A DNA stretch of 64,000 bases. Source: Acanthosoma haemorrhoidale. Taxonomy: Eukaryota > Arthropoda > Insecta > Hemiptera > Acanthosomatidae. A model generated the notes under the pieces. It did not search any database. It was given only the letters and a program-made list of their open reading frames with translations, and had not been told where the DNA came from. Below are positions 20,201 to 34,373 of the stretch, piece after piece. Location of the stretch: positions 113,039,138 to 113,103,137 of the forward strand of contig OV884014.1 of NCBI GenBank assembly GCA_930367205.1, given 5' to 3'. Every line of letters starts with the position of its first letter. Position 1 is the first letter of the stretch. The position numbers and the translations under genes were made by a program.

Positions 20201-22334
20201 TAATAATATGCCTTTTTCACATAACATTTCCAGAGCAATATTTAAATTATCGAAACGAATAAATATTTTTTTCTTTCTAACACTTAAATGTTAATGCATT
20301 ATTCACGAGTAATGGCGATTATTTATTCAACTGTACGACAGAAAGTTCTCTTCATGGGTCCTTCTCTGCCTGAGGATGAACCGCGCTGAGCTAAAGTGAA
20401 GAGTGAAGAGGGTGCATTTTAAAGACAGGCATCTCCGGAATTGGTTCCTCTAGGCAGACATTTGTGCCTGAAAAGAAGCTGGTTGTGAGAGCTGTCACTC
20501 TTCGTCACATGTCACTCCTGTACATCCACTGCTCGTTTACTTTTGGAACATTCTATTTTAGTTTCTTTTAAGACTATTGTGGTGTTCGCCTTCAGCGCTT
20601 GATAGAAAATTCAATTAAAAAAAACTCCATTATTCTCGGATAAAACAGTTTACAAAAGTGTGATGCACCACACAAAGGTTTGCTTACACAAGCGGTCATA
20701 TATTACTGAAGTCCCACGATCAGAACAGTCACAGAGGTGGAGACGTGTCTGGTCTTTACTGGTCGTGGATTCCACTGTGAGTCCCCTGTTCAAGGTGAAG
20801 ACATGAAAGTTTTCTTAGAGGTTGTTCGGGAAACAAGAAATTTAAAATATAATACTTTTTAAAGTGTTTATTGTTTAAGGGTCATCAGAATCTAGAGTGT
20901 TGTTGCTGTGCAGTGTTGGTATCCCTCTTTTCCCCCTCCCTCAGCAAATGAACATCATTATTGCAAGTTAATCAATCACGTACGGAAATCAATTTGACAG
21001 TGGAACAACTCCATCATGTTTGTCTTCAAACAACCAGTTTGCACAGAAATACCCATCATATTAAGGGATCGAGTCCTGCAATCTGCCGATTGGCTAACAT
21101 TGACCACATATAGACAGGACATAATCGGGTACCCTCTCCTTCTTCGAGTCATTCTCACAATTCATTGGTCAGTTGGCTTAAAACTATTCCGCAAATAGTT
21201 ATATAAATAGACGCATATGGTTACAGTTTTTTTTGTTTTTTTTAATTTATGCTAGCACTATCTCTTTATTTATTGTCATCCTAATCAATAATATAATTAA
21301 ACGTAGGTTCTAGTTATTAAATCATAGATTTTAATTGTGTACATTAACGTAATTTTACGATTAATTAAAGGCCTTAAGATATAATATATTACACACTTAT
21401 GTATATACAGTCCATTAAAATCATTCTAGCTTAAGGCAGCTGAGTTTGCTATTGTTGATAAGACAAACTAACCTTAACAGAAATCCTGTTTAACATTTAA
21501 ACTATTCTACATGACACAAGAATGTCATTAAATAGTTAGTTGGTATAAAAAATAGATATTTGTCTAAAAATTGAAGCACGATACATTGATTTCCTTATTA
21601 TCAATATGTTTTTTTTGTTTTTTTTATTCATCCCACAAACATGTCATGACCAAGGTGACCTTGGGTCTACAACATGGTTGGAGAGTCTTCGAGCTAGATA
21701 GGCCTGAAATATAAAAATCGAACAGAACAACAACAATTGGTAAAATAGCAGGACTTTTCTAAAAAAGGACTTGGGTTCGATCCCTGCCACTGCCGCTATC
21801 TATATTTCATCTGTTGCCGATAAGAATAAGTAATGATTATAATCACTGCTATGAAGCTACGTACATTAGCGAATCGTTTTATTTATTTATGGATCGTCTT
21901 AGTTTTATAATATGTTTGAGGTGACTGGATAAAAATAAATTTCTCGTTCAAACTAGTTAAAAATCTTTTAAAAAGATAAAATAGTTTGTCTAGGTCTGGG
22001 TCATTTTTTTTCCTATTACGCGAGGATATTAAAAGTTTAGAATAATCCGGAGTCGGAATCTCAACGAGAGTTGCTAAGGCGTCGCATTCTTTGAGATTTT
22101 AATTTTATCCCTTAACAGCTCCGATGGGAAACTTTCCCGGCGTTAAAAGAGAGAATTTCATTTGCAAAAAAACACCAGAGCTACAAAATCTATGTGGGCA
22201 CTGCAAGATCACCGAAGCACTACACTTGGAGAAATGAACAGCGGTGCTTTACACAGTGGACTGTGTCGTTATTCGTCATTTGATCCAAGTCTGAAACGCC
22301 ATGAATCCTAATTATATCTCCAATTGTGAGGAGG
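20201..22334. other. No recognised gene
   Basis: Mixed AT-rich sequence. It contains a possible core promoter (gttatataaatag at 21199-21211, with an attggtcag box at about 21163) and a B-box-like ggttcgatccc at about 21775; both are described under findings. The overlapping 60-codon frames at 20976-21198 on opposite strands show no family features. Confidence 0.4.
21655..21830 (+). repeat. Possible tRNA-derived SINE
   Basis: A good B-box (gggttcgatccctgcc at about 21774-21789) lies about 100 bp after a weak A-box-like tggttggagagt (about 21673). The spacing is longer than in a tRNA gene. No second copy was found in the window, so the call is weak. Confidence 0.25.
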
Positions 22335-22872
22335 TTTTTTTCTTCATAGCCTCTTTAAATTTACAGATAGTTATTATATACAATTACAGATCCACAGGCG
22401 AATCTATTTACAAATTATTTTTGTATTGCTTGTAGCGTCGCTCCATTATATACAGGTTTTGTTATTTTATAAAAATTATATAATGGAATAAACAAGTATA
22501 ATGATACACATTATACATGACTGGACTAAACTGACTAAAAAAGGTGATGGGGTTCACCTTTTTGATCAAACTTAAAACTAACTTACATACTATTTCTTAA
22601 CCTAATTTTCCCCGAAAGTCTGTTGCCATCGATGCGGGAGGGGTGGTGGAGTCATAGTGTTAAACACTGGGTTGGTTAGGTGCTGCAACGAGTCAAAAAA
22701 CGTAATGTGTCTCCGGCGGATAAACTCACCCACCGACGGCACACCAAGCAACGTGTGCAGATCAGCGTTCTTTAACCTCTCGAGAAAGGTATGTCGGACC
22801 ACTTTTCACATGATCCCATTCTGGAAATGTTGGAGACATTTGGCTATATTCTCAGTCAAGTGGGTAATTTAA
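22335..22872 (-). mobile_element. LINE-B copy 2
   Basis: Minus-strand LINE-B: 3' UTR at left (cttcatagcctctttaaat), then the ORF end from 22602 up to about 22860. The readable peptide includes LHTLLGVPSVGEFIRRRHIT and HLTNPVFNTMTPPPLPHRW, the conserved post-RT tail of this family. The frame breaks near 22805. Confidence 0.9.
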
Positions 22873-24520
22873 CTGGCTGGATTACTGGCGTTTAGTAATA
22901 CCTACCTGACTTTTTGTGTATTTTTTTTCAAACTTTTTCAGCTGTACTTTTCGTTTAGATCTCAAAAAAAAAAATGATTATAGTTTATCTATTCACTTTA
23001 ATCCGATATTTGGAACAGGTGATTTCCGACACCACAGTATAATATCTCATAGACAGTAACCTTATATGTTAGTCCATAGAACATATAGTATTTACTGTCA
23101 TTTACTTTACCATAAGAGCGTTTAAATCAATTTAAATGTCTGTCGAGAAATTAAGAGGCAAATAACAATATACGAACAGTGAAACCGCTGAATTTATTGC
23201 CTTAGTGACAGAAATATTACATTTTTGTTTTTTGATTTAAGCTCCCGTTTTTAAAAAATTGATTACTGTGCTGTACTAAGTTATGATTTAACGATGGTAT
23301 ATACTTTGGAGATGAAGTCCTACACAGAAATAAGGGATGTCAAGAATGAGAAGGGAGAAACTCTATCAATGCCCAAACTGAGCCGATGATTTATGGAAAC
23401 TGACAGTGTCCGAAGATTCAGTACGAAATGACAAGAGTTGCTATTGATGCGAAGGTATTTGTGGTAAGGGACCTGTTAGGTATGGACAGTACCTGAAGGT
23501 AACACTGAATAGCTTGAATACGATCTGTACATCGTTACTGGATGAAGCATCGCCAGATTTTGGCTCAGTTTTTCAACTTCCATTTATCCGGAAGGGATAA
23601 AACAAAAAAAAAAGCCCACATGCAAAGCTAATTGAAAACACAGCTATTCCGTTGCTTGTAGCTTTAAATACTCACACCGTCCAAATCCTCTCTCCAAGGC
23701 TATAGAGTATTTCACTAAACTCATCAGTGTTGATAAGCATACTGATAACAACTACTGGTATTCGACTTGTGTCTTATCGGGAGGAATATAATTAGTAATG
23801 TTGATTAGAGTATAATTAAGGAATAATCTATATCAAAAGAACAATTTGCATAAATGATATCTCGTTAATAAACGTAGCCAAGGCATGAACCTAGATTTAT
23901 AATGTAACAACTGTCCCCTAGAAATTGTATTAAACAATAAAAATATTTACCTATGGTGGCGATTTTATTGCGATTAGTGGGAGGATCGCAAGGAAATCGG
24001 CATGAAGATTTTGAATGGAAAACACACGGGGGTATCCCGAAATTTGCACAATTAAGACATTGGACAGAGCGACACACCTGGAGCTGGAAGGGGGATACGA
24101 AAAGGTACAGATGAGATGTGCCTGGTGCATAGACCATGTTAAAGGGTAGACAACAAATATACTAAATACGGCTGGAGTCATAATAAATATAGAGTTCATC
24201 TTAACCATAATAGCTCATTATATTCATTTATTCACTTAATTATTCATTTTTCTATTGTTGGTCACTAAAAAATTTATAAAAACAGATAAAGGAAAAAGCT
24301 TACTTACTAATATAAAAAAAAATTAATGAAACTTCTAATTTATATTATCTCAGGAGGGCCCTTTACAACTAAACTTTAAAAAAAAAATGAAGACATACTG
24401 TTTTTAAGTTCTTCACAATTTTTCAGTATCAACTTGTGTAGCTCCAGTCCAAATATTGTTTTTTGCCTCAATAGCCTCCGGTATTCTGTATGAGAAAAGA
24501 CGAAGTATAAATTATGAGAA
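22873..24520. other. No recognised gene
   Basis: AT-rich. The segment 23330-23720 has a less biased composition and short coding-like stretches but many stops. I could not assign it. Confidence 0.35.
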
Positions 24521-24531
24521 TATTCGTACAA

Positions 24532-25234
24532 TTTTTTTTTTGTTAACAATTTTTATTATGATAAAACTACAATCTGCCTGATAAGGCCATAAGTAATCTT
24601 GATAATTAATCTCATTCATATCAATTTACAATTTTCAATCTCTCGCTCATTCATACCATATATATACAAACAGCCCTGAGGCCCTCCAAGCCCACATGGT
24701 TGTCGCCTCCTTCACGTGAGAAGAAGGAAGCGGAGTCTTGGGAAGTCCCCTACGCTCCTACATCAGGCACGTCACTGGATAAGAGCAAGCGGAGGCTGAC
24801 CAAGAGCGCGAGAGTCACAGACGCTCAGGACATGATTAGAGAAACTGGCCTTTGTCATGACTCCCACTGTCACGCATTTATAGCAAGTCACGATGTCACC
24901 GACGTTTTAGTCTCCGAGGAGGATTATAGGGATGAGTGATGCAGTGCAATGACTGTGCTAGGGGATTAGGGTGGTTGGATAAATTACTAAGGACTTTCAT
25001 GAACTTCAATGAGTTCAAGAATGTAGGGTATATTAAGATCGTTATGAAGGGTTTTGTTGCTAACGTAATAAGGGGCATTTACTATTGTTCTCAGGACTTA
25101 TGGTTGAAAGGATTGGATACGCTTGATGTTCGACTTTTTTCCTGTCCCCCATAGCTCTATTCCGTATGTCCAGATTGGCTTAAGTATGACTTTGTAAATA
25201 TGTAGTTTATTTTCTATTGAGGGATAGGATGTCC
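24532..25234 (-). mobile_element. LINE-A copy 8 with 11-bp TSD
   Basis: A 5'-truncated LINE-A on the minus strand, with the 3' tail (tttttattatgataaaactac) at the left and the post-RT region at the right (to gggataggatgtcct). Flanked by identical tattcgtacaa at 24521-24531 and 25235-25245. The ORF is interrupted by substitutions and small indels. Confidence 0.92.
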
Positions 25235-25245
25235 TATTCGTACAA

Positions 25246-27849
25246 GTAAGAGGTATGAGGGCCCTCACGTCAAATATATTTGACCATCCTCAAACCACAC
25301 AAAATCGTTATCATCTCTCTCCTCAAAACAATTCCAATACTGATGACCTCTCCTTTATAACATCTCCAAACAATTGAGTTTCCAGTGTTCCTCTAAGCTG
25401 TTACAATTACTGACAAACTTCCCAGCTCGCACATTGTGAGCAATTAAACTTTTATAATTTATTTTATGTCATTTAATACTGTGTATAATAAAATAATCCT
25501 CTCAAATTACTCCTTAAAAATTTTATTACAATGTATTTATGTTATAGCTAATTATCCACCAGAGCCACAGATATATTATTATAACCCATAGGTGGTTATT
25601 TATGATAATTATGTACTATACCGGAAACTTTCTAAAGCTACGGCGAAAACATGGACATTCTTAAATTACTTGAATAGAAAAAGTTTTTCAAACAAATTTA
25701 TAAATATGAATTTTGCTAAACACGAATAAATGGTGATTTGGATTTACTTTATAGGCTAGGTAAAGGGTGAGATTGCTTTCATTATTTATCCTTCAATTAT
25801 CAAGATATAAAAATATCAGATGTTTCTAATCCTCTTTTGGTACTCACCCCCTTGCTCTTTAACCCCTAAGATCTACCCAGTGATTAAAATGATAAAATTG
25901 GTTAGCATCAATGGTTTCTTTGAAGTGGTTGTAAAAACAGAAAAGGGATTCAGTGTGAAGGTTATTAATTTACTGAGAGCGTTTTTTGGAGGAAATGAAA
26001 TAACTTAATGCGTTTAAAGATATGAATTTTTAAAACTAATTGAAAGTTTATTCTTTAGACATTGGAGAGAACAATTATCTGGAATTGGGTGCGTGAACCA
26101 AATGACTATCAACTGGAAAAGATGTCACAGTAGACCAGAAGCCGGCTGGAGGAGATCTTTCATTCCTGGAGCGAAAAGGGCTGAAACGAGGAGTCGCTAA
26201 AGAGGCTGCAGCCCGTTTGTTAAGGGCCTGTAGGTCCATTAATATTAAGGGAATCAGGATACAAAAAATTGAGCGATTTGAGTCGAAGAATTCATTAGTG
26301 TCCAAAAACCAAATCTGCTCTAATTATACTTAACTTGGAGGGAGCACAACAAAAACCAAAAAAACAAGAACACAACGAAAAAAAACCGAACTTAACAATA
26401 TAAATTGTGGACCCAATTACTTGAGACCGGGCAACAAATGACCACTGCAGAATTTCAAATCTGATCTGGACATCAGAAATCATCTGAAATGTCAATTATT
26501 AAGGAAATTCAGTAGGCATAATCTAGAATTTGTAAACCAGTCACTTCACGTCCTTTTTTCAAAACCATTTTTAACCGTTCACAGAACTCCCCTCCCATCG
26601 ATTCTTTGACTCAGAGATGTTCAGATAATCGTCAAAGTAACACGTGCAGGGTACAATGTGTTATTGGAGTGTGTTTTTTGGAATGTACATTTCATATAAG
26701 ATTTATTTAATCCTCCTTTCATACTCACCTCCTTGCTCCCTAAAACCTAATGTCTACCCAATTATTAATCAAGTAGGATATTAATAAGATAGATTCTCAC
26801 ACACTGAGGCAAGTCAAGTAATTGTACAATGCTTAGCTATTTTTATTGTTTTATTTTATATTATTGCTAAATTCTCCCCTCAAATAGCGTTTACACTGAC
26901 CATCTAGTTTGTATGACCTGCATATTACATACGTTTTGATTTGGATCTACATATAATGAGTTCAAAAAATAAATTTCGATCAATCGATGGTGCTTCAATT
27001 ACCTGGTGGTTGGGAATTATTTACTCCACTTAGGTCAGGGAAGACGTTTTAGTTATAAGTCGATAACCTTTCCAAGCCAGAGTTAGAAAGCATTTTAAGG
27101 ACATTCGCCAAAAGATTTTATTAAGTTAATTACGATTTATTATTCCAAAATCATTAGGAAGATTATTAGGTAAATGTATCTTTACTGCATGGTTCGTTAT
27201 TTTTATCAGTTTATTTTTAAAAAAATGTACTTAATGCTTTAATCTAATAACTCATTTAGTATTTTAGGGGGAGAGGTATTATGTACGGTTGATTGCAGCT
27301 GATGTTTAGTTATTTATTAGAGCATATGGTATGATTTTAAATGTGTACGTAATTTTAAATGAAACGCTTCAGTTTAACTGTACATAACCGTACTTTTTAT
27401 AAATTTGTTGGGCATTGGATGGACACTATTTTGAGAAAGTCTTTGTTTTTTTAGCACTTGATAATGACGGTATAGGCAGCTAAAAACTTTGATCATCTTA
27501 ATTAACAACCAACAATTTAACGAAATTATACCACCACCTGTTTTAGGATTTTTCCACAGTTTTACTAATATTGTAAATTAGACGAGCACATTAAATGTTA
27601 AATAATGTGTATATGATTGCTGTTTCCAAAAAGTGAAGATTTATTTCTAATTATATTCATATATTCAAGTACATTGGGCACCACCCTGATTGGCTACATT
27701 GGTACATCTTAATTATTTGCAAACTAATGTACCAAGGAGATTGAAAAAAGGTGAATCCACCCACCACCCTACGGCATGGGGAAAGAACTACTTTTCTTTT
27801 TTTTTTTTTTTTTTTGGAAACACTGCCAAAGAATAATAGAGGTTTGGAG
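25246..27849. other. No recognised gene
   Basis: AT-rich. Two related ~60-bp segments occur at 25818-25885 and 26709-26768 (ctcaccncttgctc...ctaccca). The stretch 26100-26330 is open on both strands but unrecognised. A long T run at 27793-27816 may mark the tail of an unidentified minus-strand retroposon. Confidence 0.4.
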
Positions 27850-27854
27850 GACAC

Positions 27855-28537
27855 TGTAGCGAGCGCCAAACATATATGTAAATCACCCTATACTCTGGTG
27901 CAAATAATGTATTATAATATTATGTAAATCTTTGTAAGCTTCTTGTAATAAAAACCAGGGTCCACGCGGCAATGGCGGTAGGTCAGGTAAACAGAGGGGC
28001 ACCGTCATAAAACGGTACCTGACTAGCCAGGGCAGACATAGGGGCACTTATAGGCTGTCAAATAACCTAAGGGGTGAGACCCTAGCAGCCATAAAAAACA
28101 CACCCTTTTATCCCAACGGTCATAAAACTAAAAGGAACTGGTCACCTGGGTATCGTAAAACATACCCCTGTCAGCCAACTCCACCTTTCACTAGGTAGGG
28201 GATATGGTATTTAAGACCAGGAAATTAAGGGCTGAGGCCTACTCTCTCTCTGCTGCCCTATGAGTCGTCACCCTGTCTCACAGTCTTGAGACCACCTGAC
28301 GCCTCGCGCCTACCACACTGCCGTGCCCCGTTTGAACTCTGAACCGGTCTTATCCTTTATGCAACCTCTGTACCCTTTTCTTTTGAACATAGTGTATTGT
28401 CGGGACACATACCTATCAATAAATGGAGTCAGATATTAAATGCCGACATGGAACAATGGTCCACAATAAACTACATCAATCCGCACTTGTCACCAGGGCT
28501 AGAGTGATCAGGCACTCCCCTAGTGACGCCCCCGACA
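27855..28537 (+). mobile_element. Solo LTR, family C, 5-bp TSD
   Basis: A 683-bp LTR starting tgtagcgagcgcc and ending cccccgaca (TG...CA), flanked by gacac at 27850-27854 and 28538-28542. It contains a TATA-like tatttaag near 28210 and an AATAAA near 27948. No internal retrotransposon sequence adjoins it, so it is the product of LTR-LTR recombination. The 5-bp duplication fits a gypsy- or BEL-type element. Confidence 0.9.
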
Positions 28538-28542
28538 GACAC

Positions 28543-31344
28543 CATTAAGAATGTAGCCATTATGAACATAGGAAGTTCACGATTATAGCTTATAAATATA
28601 GAGTGGATCCACTATCATAATTAATAGGTATAATATTATTAATACAGGGTCTTTGTGGGTATTTAGTATTTAGTTTTAATGCAGATTACTTTTGTCAATT
28701 CATTCAGAATGTTTACTTATGTTTAAGATAGGTTGGCTAATAGTTTTGTTTGTTAGGCTAACGACAAATCAGGTTAAACAGACCAAATGCTGACTTGAGA
28801 ATTCTAAATAATCTGAAATCGTAGATAGTTTTCTCTACTATTTTATTAATTTTTTATTTTATATTTATACAGTTTTCGTTATTTTGTGTCGTATTATAAT
28901 TGCATGGGAATGCACATATGTTGTATTGAATGAACCACTGTTTGATGTATACCTTAGGGGCTGAGATTTAATCTATAAGGCCTTCGATGTCCAATTATTT
29001 CTGACGCTAGGACCTCTTTTAGTTTATTCTGTCGGATGGATTACACTAGTGCAATAACTCAAAACCGGCAGGTACAATATTCTGAATCATTGTTTTTGAA
29101 TCTCTAAAATATCAGAGCCATGAACCACCCCCACCCCACCCCCACCCCACTCCATCCAACTCAGTGTCAGAGAGTCGCTATTTCAAACCTCCCTCTAATC
29201 CATTAAGAATTTTTTTCAAAGTGGAAAATACGACCTAGAGAGATTTCTCTTGAGCTTTTAATTTTTTTTTTTGGCTTTTTTGCGTTTGTAAGTGAGCGAT
29301 TTGTTGGAAAATTCCTAATAGATGTTGCACTAGGATGTTCGATATTGCAAAATGTAACGGAGGGAGGGATCGATAATTTGAGCATATGTTTAAAACAGAA
29401 AAAGCTTATAACAGATAGCCCTATGTTATAGGGTTCATTTGCCTGCCTGTATGTCTGTATGTTCGTCGATATTAACGTAAAACGTAAACGCGTTTCAAGC
29501 AATCTGAATTAGGCATTTTCAGCAATGATTTTTTTCTTTTTAATCGACCCTCCTAAAAGGATCTCTTAGTTTGTGAACTAAATTCATAAAATGTGGGAAG
29601 GCAACATCAGGAGTGGTTAATTAATGCATAGGTTCTCAATGGTTTAATTTTTTAGAGGGGGTATCATAATTTGGGAAAGGGTATGGACTTCATAGTGATT
29701 AAAAAGAAGATTATAAATTTCCAAGGATAGCAAATTGTAAAAAGTGATACTAATATCAGTAGTTGAGACTAATACAGCAATGTGCAGAGAGCTGCAAGCC
29801 AAGAAAACCACAGGAAGAAGACACAGTGACTGTCATAAACTTCAATCTCATCTTACATCGGCAACATTTAGCAAAGCCAGGCTTTCTAGTTTAGACTAAA
29901 GGTAATTATTTCGTTTTATCTTAAACACCTTTCTACATTAGTATTAGTTCTTTTATAACATTTAATTAATACGATTTCTAATAAACATTTTTGAAAATCT
30001 AAACTTTTTTAAATGAGTTCGATCTATAGGGGGTTTGTTTGGAGAGAGCACCTGGAAGTGAGCAATAGCCCGACAGGGGACCTCTGAACTGATCCAATAT
30101 TATTTAAGGATACCACAGGCACATTTCGATGTGTTTTCAAATATAATTTTTATGTTTGAGATAAATAATGTAATTTTGACAGGCAGGCCAAAAAAAAAAA
30201 TACTGCTTGTTCGAAAGAAGAGCCTCAGTAATGCTTCCTAAATTTATAATGAATTGTATTTATCCAGGATTCGTTTTTCCAATGATGCTTGACTGTGGTA
30301 CCAACACTGTTTCATGATAACATACCTTCAAAATTATAACTTCCTTGATGCATGTTATGGATTTTATCCCTTGGCGTTGTATCCTAGGCTCCTTATTGAA
30401 AAACATCGTACGACTAGAGACACAAATCGAAAGGGTCACGATTAACTCTTTACAGTTCTTCAGCATGATTGCTTTTTATTTACGGCATTGCTCTTTGACA
30501 GATCCGGACCAATGGTAACGTCATTATTGCTACAAATGGGATTCAAAAACTCAAAAATTATTTTCAATTCTTTTACGTAAAAGCACGCTATAATTCACAA
30601 TATTTATTCTTACCTCGCCTCATAATTTCTCCAAGGAATGAATTTCGTTTTCATATAGGGGATGAAATCCCTAATATTTCTTTTGCTTCCACTGACATAC
30701 CAGCGGTTACCCTTACTGAGTTATTTTATCTGAGGTCATCTACTTAAAAGTATCGATTGAAATATGTTAGAAAAGTGCAATCAATTAAAGTAGTTTTTCT
30801 TTTTTAATGATTTACAAATGAATGCCATAGCAGTACGGACTGAAGCGCTAGAGTGAACAAAAAACACACAAAAATACTAAATACCCTTATTACGTTTACA
30901 GCCTCCTCCAATTCAAATTTTGTAGTGATAAATCCCACCTTTTAGACCTGTATTGCGCATCTCACAATTCTGCTTCCTCCGACTTATATGACCATATCAT
31001 TAACAATAGGTATGTTTATCAGTAACATCCTAAGGACTGTGTCTCATAACTTACAGTAATCAGCCCTATTATAATTATCTTATCTTATCCTATTAGTAAC
31101 TTATCTTCCCTTTCCAGATCTCTATTCTAAATAGTTGGCCTCCATGACCTTTTCTAGCTGCGCCTTCTCCTGCTACCACTATCCTTCACAGATAAATAGC
31201 CCTTAGGCATAAGACAGCTGTTGCTTCCTCGTGGAGCTCATTCGCTGTTGAGCTCTCAGCCTGTAACCATATATAATTGTACATTTGTGTGTTGTACCAA
31301 ATGATCTCCCACCACCAGGGGTTTTGAAATAAAAAAAAATTTTC
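28543..31344. other. No recognised gene
   Basis: AT-rich, with a C-rich run (about 29129-29152, cacccc repeats). A 37-codon open frame bounded by an acag and a gtatgt at about 30900-31010 is unassigned. Confidence 0.4.
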
Positions 31345-31853
31345 TAATAATAAGCTCATGATTTATAAGAGTGTACTCAGGCCTGCTCAGCTGTACGGTG
31401 CACCGTTTTTTCGTCATCTGACGTATACGACAGCTCGGTGACTCCAAAATGATAAACTGACGAAAGTGGTCAGTCATACTTCATTCGAACAACGGAGTAA
31501 CAGTAAGCTTCACGAGATCTTTGAGCTGCCTACGGTGGATGAATTCATTCAACGTAGACATATCAAATTTTTCGACTCCCTACAATACTTGGCAAACCCG
31601 GTGTTTAACACGATAACCCCACTCCGTTCCCCCATCGATGGCAAGACGCAGTCGAGGCAGGAACGCTTTAGTCTTAGGTTCTAGTTTTAGGTTTTAGTTT
31701 TTAGTTTCCCACATTGTAAACAGAAGGTGAGGTGAGCCCTCCTTCGAATGCATCTGCGCGTAAGAGGAGAAATTGCATATATTTGTTTACTGAATTTCGT
31801 TCACATATTGTAAAAAATGATAAATGAGGGGGTTATGAAAAAAAAAAAAATTT
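31345..31853 (+). mobile_element. Divergent LINE-B relative
   Basis: The plus strand reads a peptide clearly related to the LINE-B tail (IFELPTVDEFIQRRHIKFFD, then NPVFNTI.P at about 31505-31620) but with many differences, so it is an older or separate subfamily. A 3' UTR follows and ends in ggggttatg plus an A run at 31840-31852. The upstream 'RPAQLYGAPFF' block can be read with a frame change. Confidence 0.82.
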
Positions 31854-34373
31854 ATACCATAAAGTTTGTTTTTAAGAGTTATTGAGATACAGAAATATAA
31901 TTGACCGTTATTTTCTTACTCGTGCCATATTCGTCGTTCATAAACTCATCCAATCTTTAAATTTTGACCTTACTAGTTCCCTTACCAGTTCCCTGCTTCC
32001 CACTGGTAATGATTCCCATACTTTCTTATGTTCCTGTCAGCGAATGTAATTCACCTCATGATTATTTTTTTCAATATTATCTTGTTGGTTCATTAAAGTA
32101 CCTTTGTACCTAGTCCGATCACATTTTATAAGCTCATCTCAAGAAAGTAGTTTATTTTAATTTTATTATTCTTAGGTGGCAACTATAATAAACTGTTATG
32201 ACTATAATTATGACACCTTGAAAAAGTGACTTTAATCCTTTATTGGCTATTATTCTACATACAAGACAAGACAAGTAAATCCACAGTTGACAGGTTCTTC
32301 GTCCCATCCAAGTCCTCTGGCGCAGACAGAAGATTTACGACGGTGGTTGGACATTAAACCTTTTACGACCTCTTATCGGTGCGAGATCCAAAGCTCTGAA
32401 AAATATCTATTTCTGAGCCAGCGAAAGACACTGTGTGAATTCAGTCTTCTCCAAGGCCACCCCCCCCCCTCAGGAATCCTTTTTTCGGTATTAGGTTGTG
32501 CTCCTTGATCCCTCTTTGATTAAATCTAGAAAACCTTATTTATGTAATGTCAATGTAAAGTATACCTAAGATTTATGTAAACTTTTCTATGATATAAAAT
32601 TAGGATAATATTTTTGTCAGTTTCAATAACTAACTGCCTCAAGTCAAGTAAGCTAAATATTTTTTTTTTTAGGATTCTAATTTGTTTTTAATATCCCTAA
32701 AAAAAACTACGAATACGTGCCAATCGAAAAGTGAAATGTTTCTTGGCCAGATACGTCGGGAAAAAAGTATGTTTTGTCATGTCTTTTGTTTCACTTAAAT
32801 ACAACGTTGTTACCATCTCTTTGCAGCTTAATATATTTTCTTTGAGCATAAATAAACAGCAATTAGGTCGGAATAGTAATGATGAATTGAACAGAAAAAA
32901 AAAACGTTTTATTTTAAATCTTCGTTTCTAATTTATTTACACAGACAATGACGTGTTCACTTCAAAGGATATGCAACAGATACACATATGAATTGTACCA
33001 GAAGCTGCAAGGAAGACTTGTACGCTTCAAGCCTCATTGGTGCACTACCTTCTACCTACAGATTACACGATTTATATAAACTGTGTATGCATATAGTTAA
33101 TTACTAAGCTCTTTCTCATATTAAACTATTAGCTAACATAACCAACAAAGTAACTTTTCAATTTAGAAAATGAAAAAAAAAATATTTTTTTACAATTTCT
33201 ATTCGTCACTTAGCATAGTACACTGTCAAAATGAATACAAGAGAAACTCTAGAGAACAATGCAAGACTCTCAGATTTTCAAATCTGAAAGTAACTTTTGA
33301 ACCACTCTTTGTCGCTTAACATTCTCAAAGGACACTTTACAAGTTAGAAATTGGCTTCCCTACAAGAAAGTCTTAATAATCTACTCCAGTCTGAGTCTAC
33401 TATGAAACATAATGTTGCCAGAATAAATTTACGTAATTACATATTTTTCATTTGATTACTTCTATAGAATAAGCGCAGATAGGGGACTTTTTCGCATACT
33501 CTCTGAAGAGGCCCCTAAATATAAATACATTTTTGAGCATATTTTTATCGCATAAAATAATATTGTATCAAACGAACGGATAATACTGTCTGCAATTATT
33601 ATACGTTATGTATGTATTTGTTCACAAAAATAATGCATTTGGGAAACGTTGAATCGAGCTCAAAAGTTTAATTTTTTCTACCGGTAAGCAATACTTCATT
33701 AACGTCATATTAGTTCAGTTTTTTATTTATAATTTATTTACTGTTTTGTGTTATAATCCGCAATTTTTTGAAATGCTAATTAATAAATAGAATTGGGTAG
33801 CTCCGGAATAGCACGAATTTCCTTCCCTTAACTTTGGAGGCGTGGTGGTGGGAGACAAAATATTACAATATCTGGATGAGGCGTAATTTTCCTTGAGTCA
33901 TATGACCGTTTCTAAAGGATTTTTCCCACTTCCTGGACAAAGTTATCACATAAGCTCTTGTAGTTGCTTGCAATCAAGGCTATCCGTACAAAGTAAAAAG
34001 CTGCTTCACCATAGTGACTTCTCGAAGAGATAATAAAACACGAATATTAAAAGAATCTTACGAAGCCTGGGCTCGTTCAAACTCTAATTCGTTTTCGGTT
34101 CTGGGCCCATTTATGAGCTGGCCATAAAGACACTGGAGCATTCATAAATCTACTCCTCTCTCTCGTCTAACGGAAATTTATTTTAGACTGATTAGATTAG
34201 ATCTACTGATAATATACTGTAAGACTGCTTTACTGTTATTTTCAAGTGCCTTGTACTTAAATAGTACAGTAAAAGATTAAAGAATGTACGCTATACTTAC
34301 GCTAATAGATTTATTAATATGATTTGTACACAGACTTCTTGCCAACATGTCACTAAAATTATCATTGATATAA
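31854..34373. other. No recognised gene
   Basis: AT-rich. A less AT-biased patch at 32280-32510 includes a 73-codon frame and a C10 run but matches nothing I recognise. Confidence 0.4.

Noticed and set aside
24700..24939. 79-codon plus-strand frame
   Set aside because: Antisense of LINE-A copy 8, which is on the minus strand.
30900..31010. Open stretch between an acag and a gtatgt
   Set aside because: Weak splice signals and no family match.
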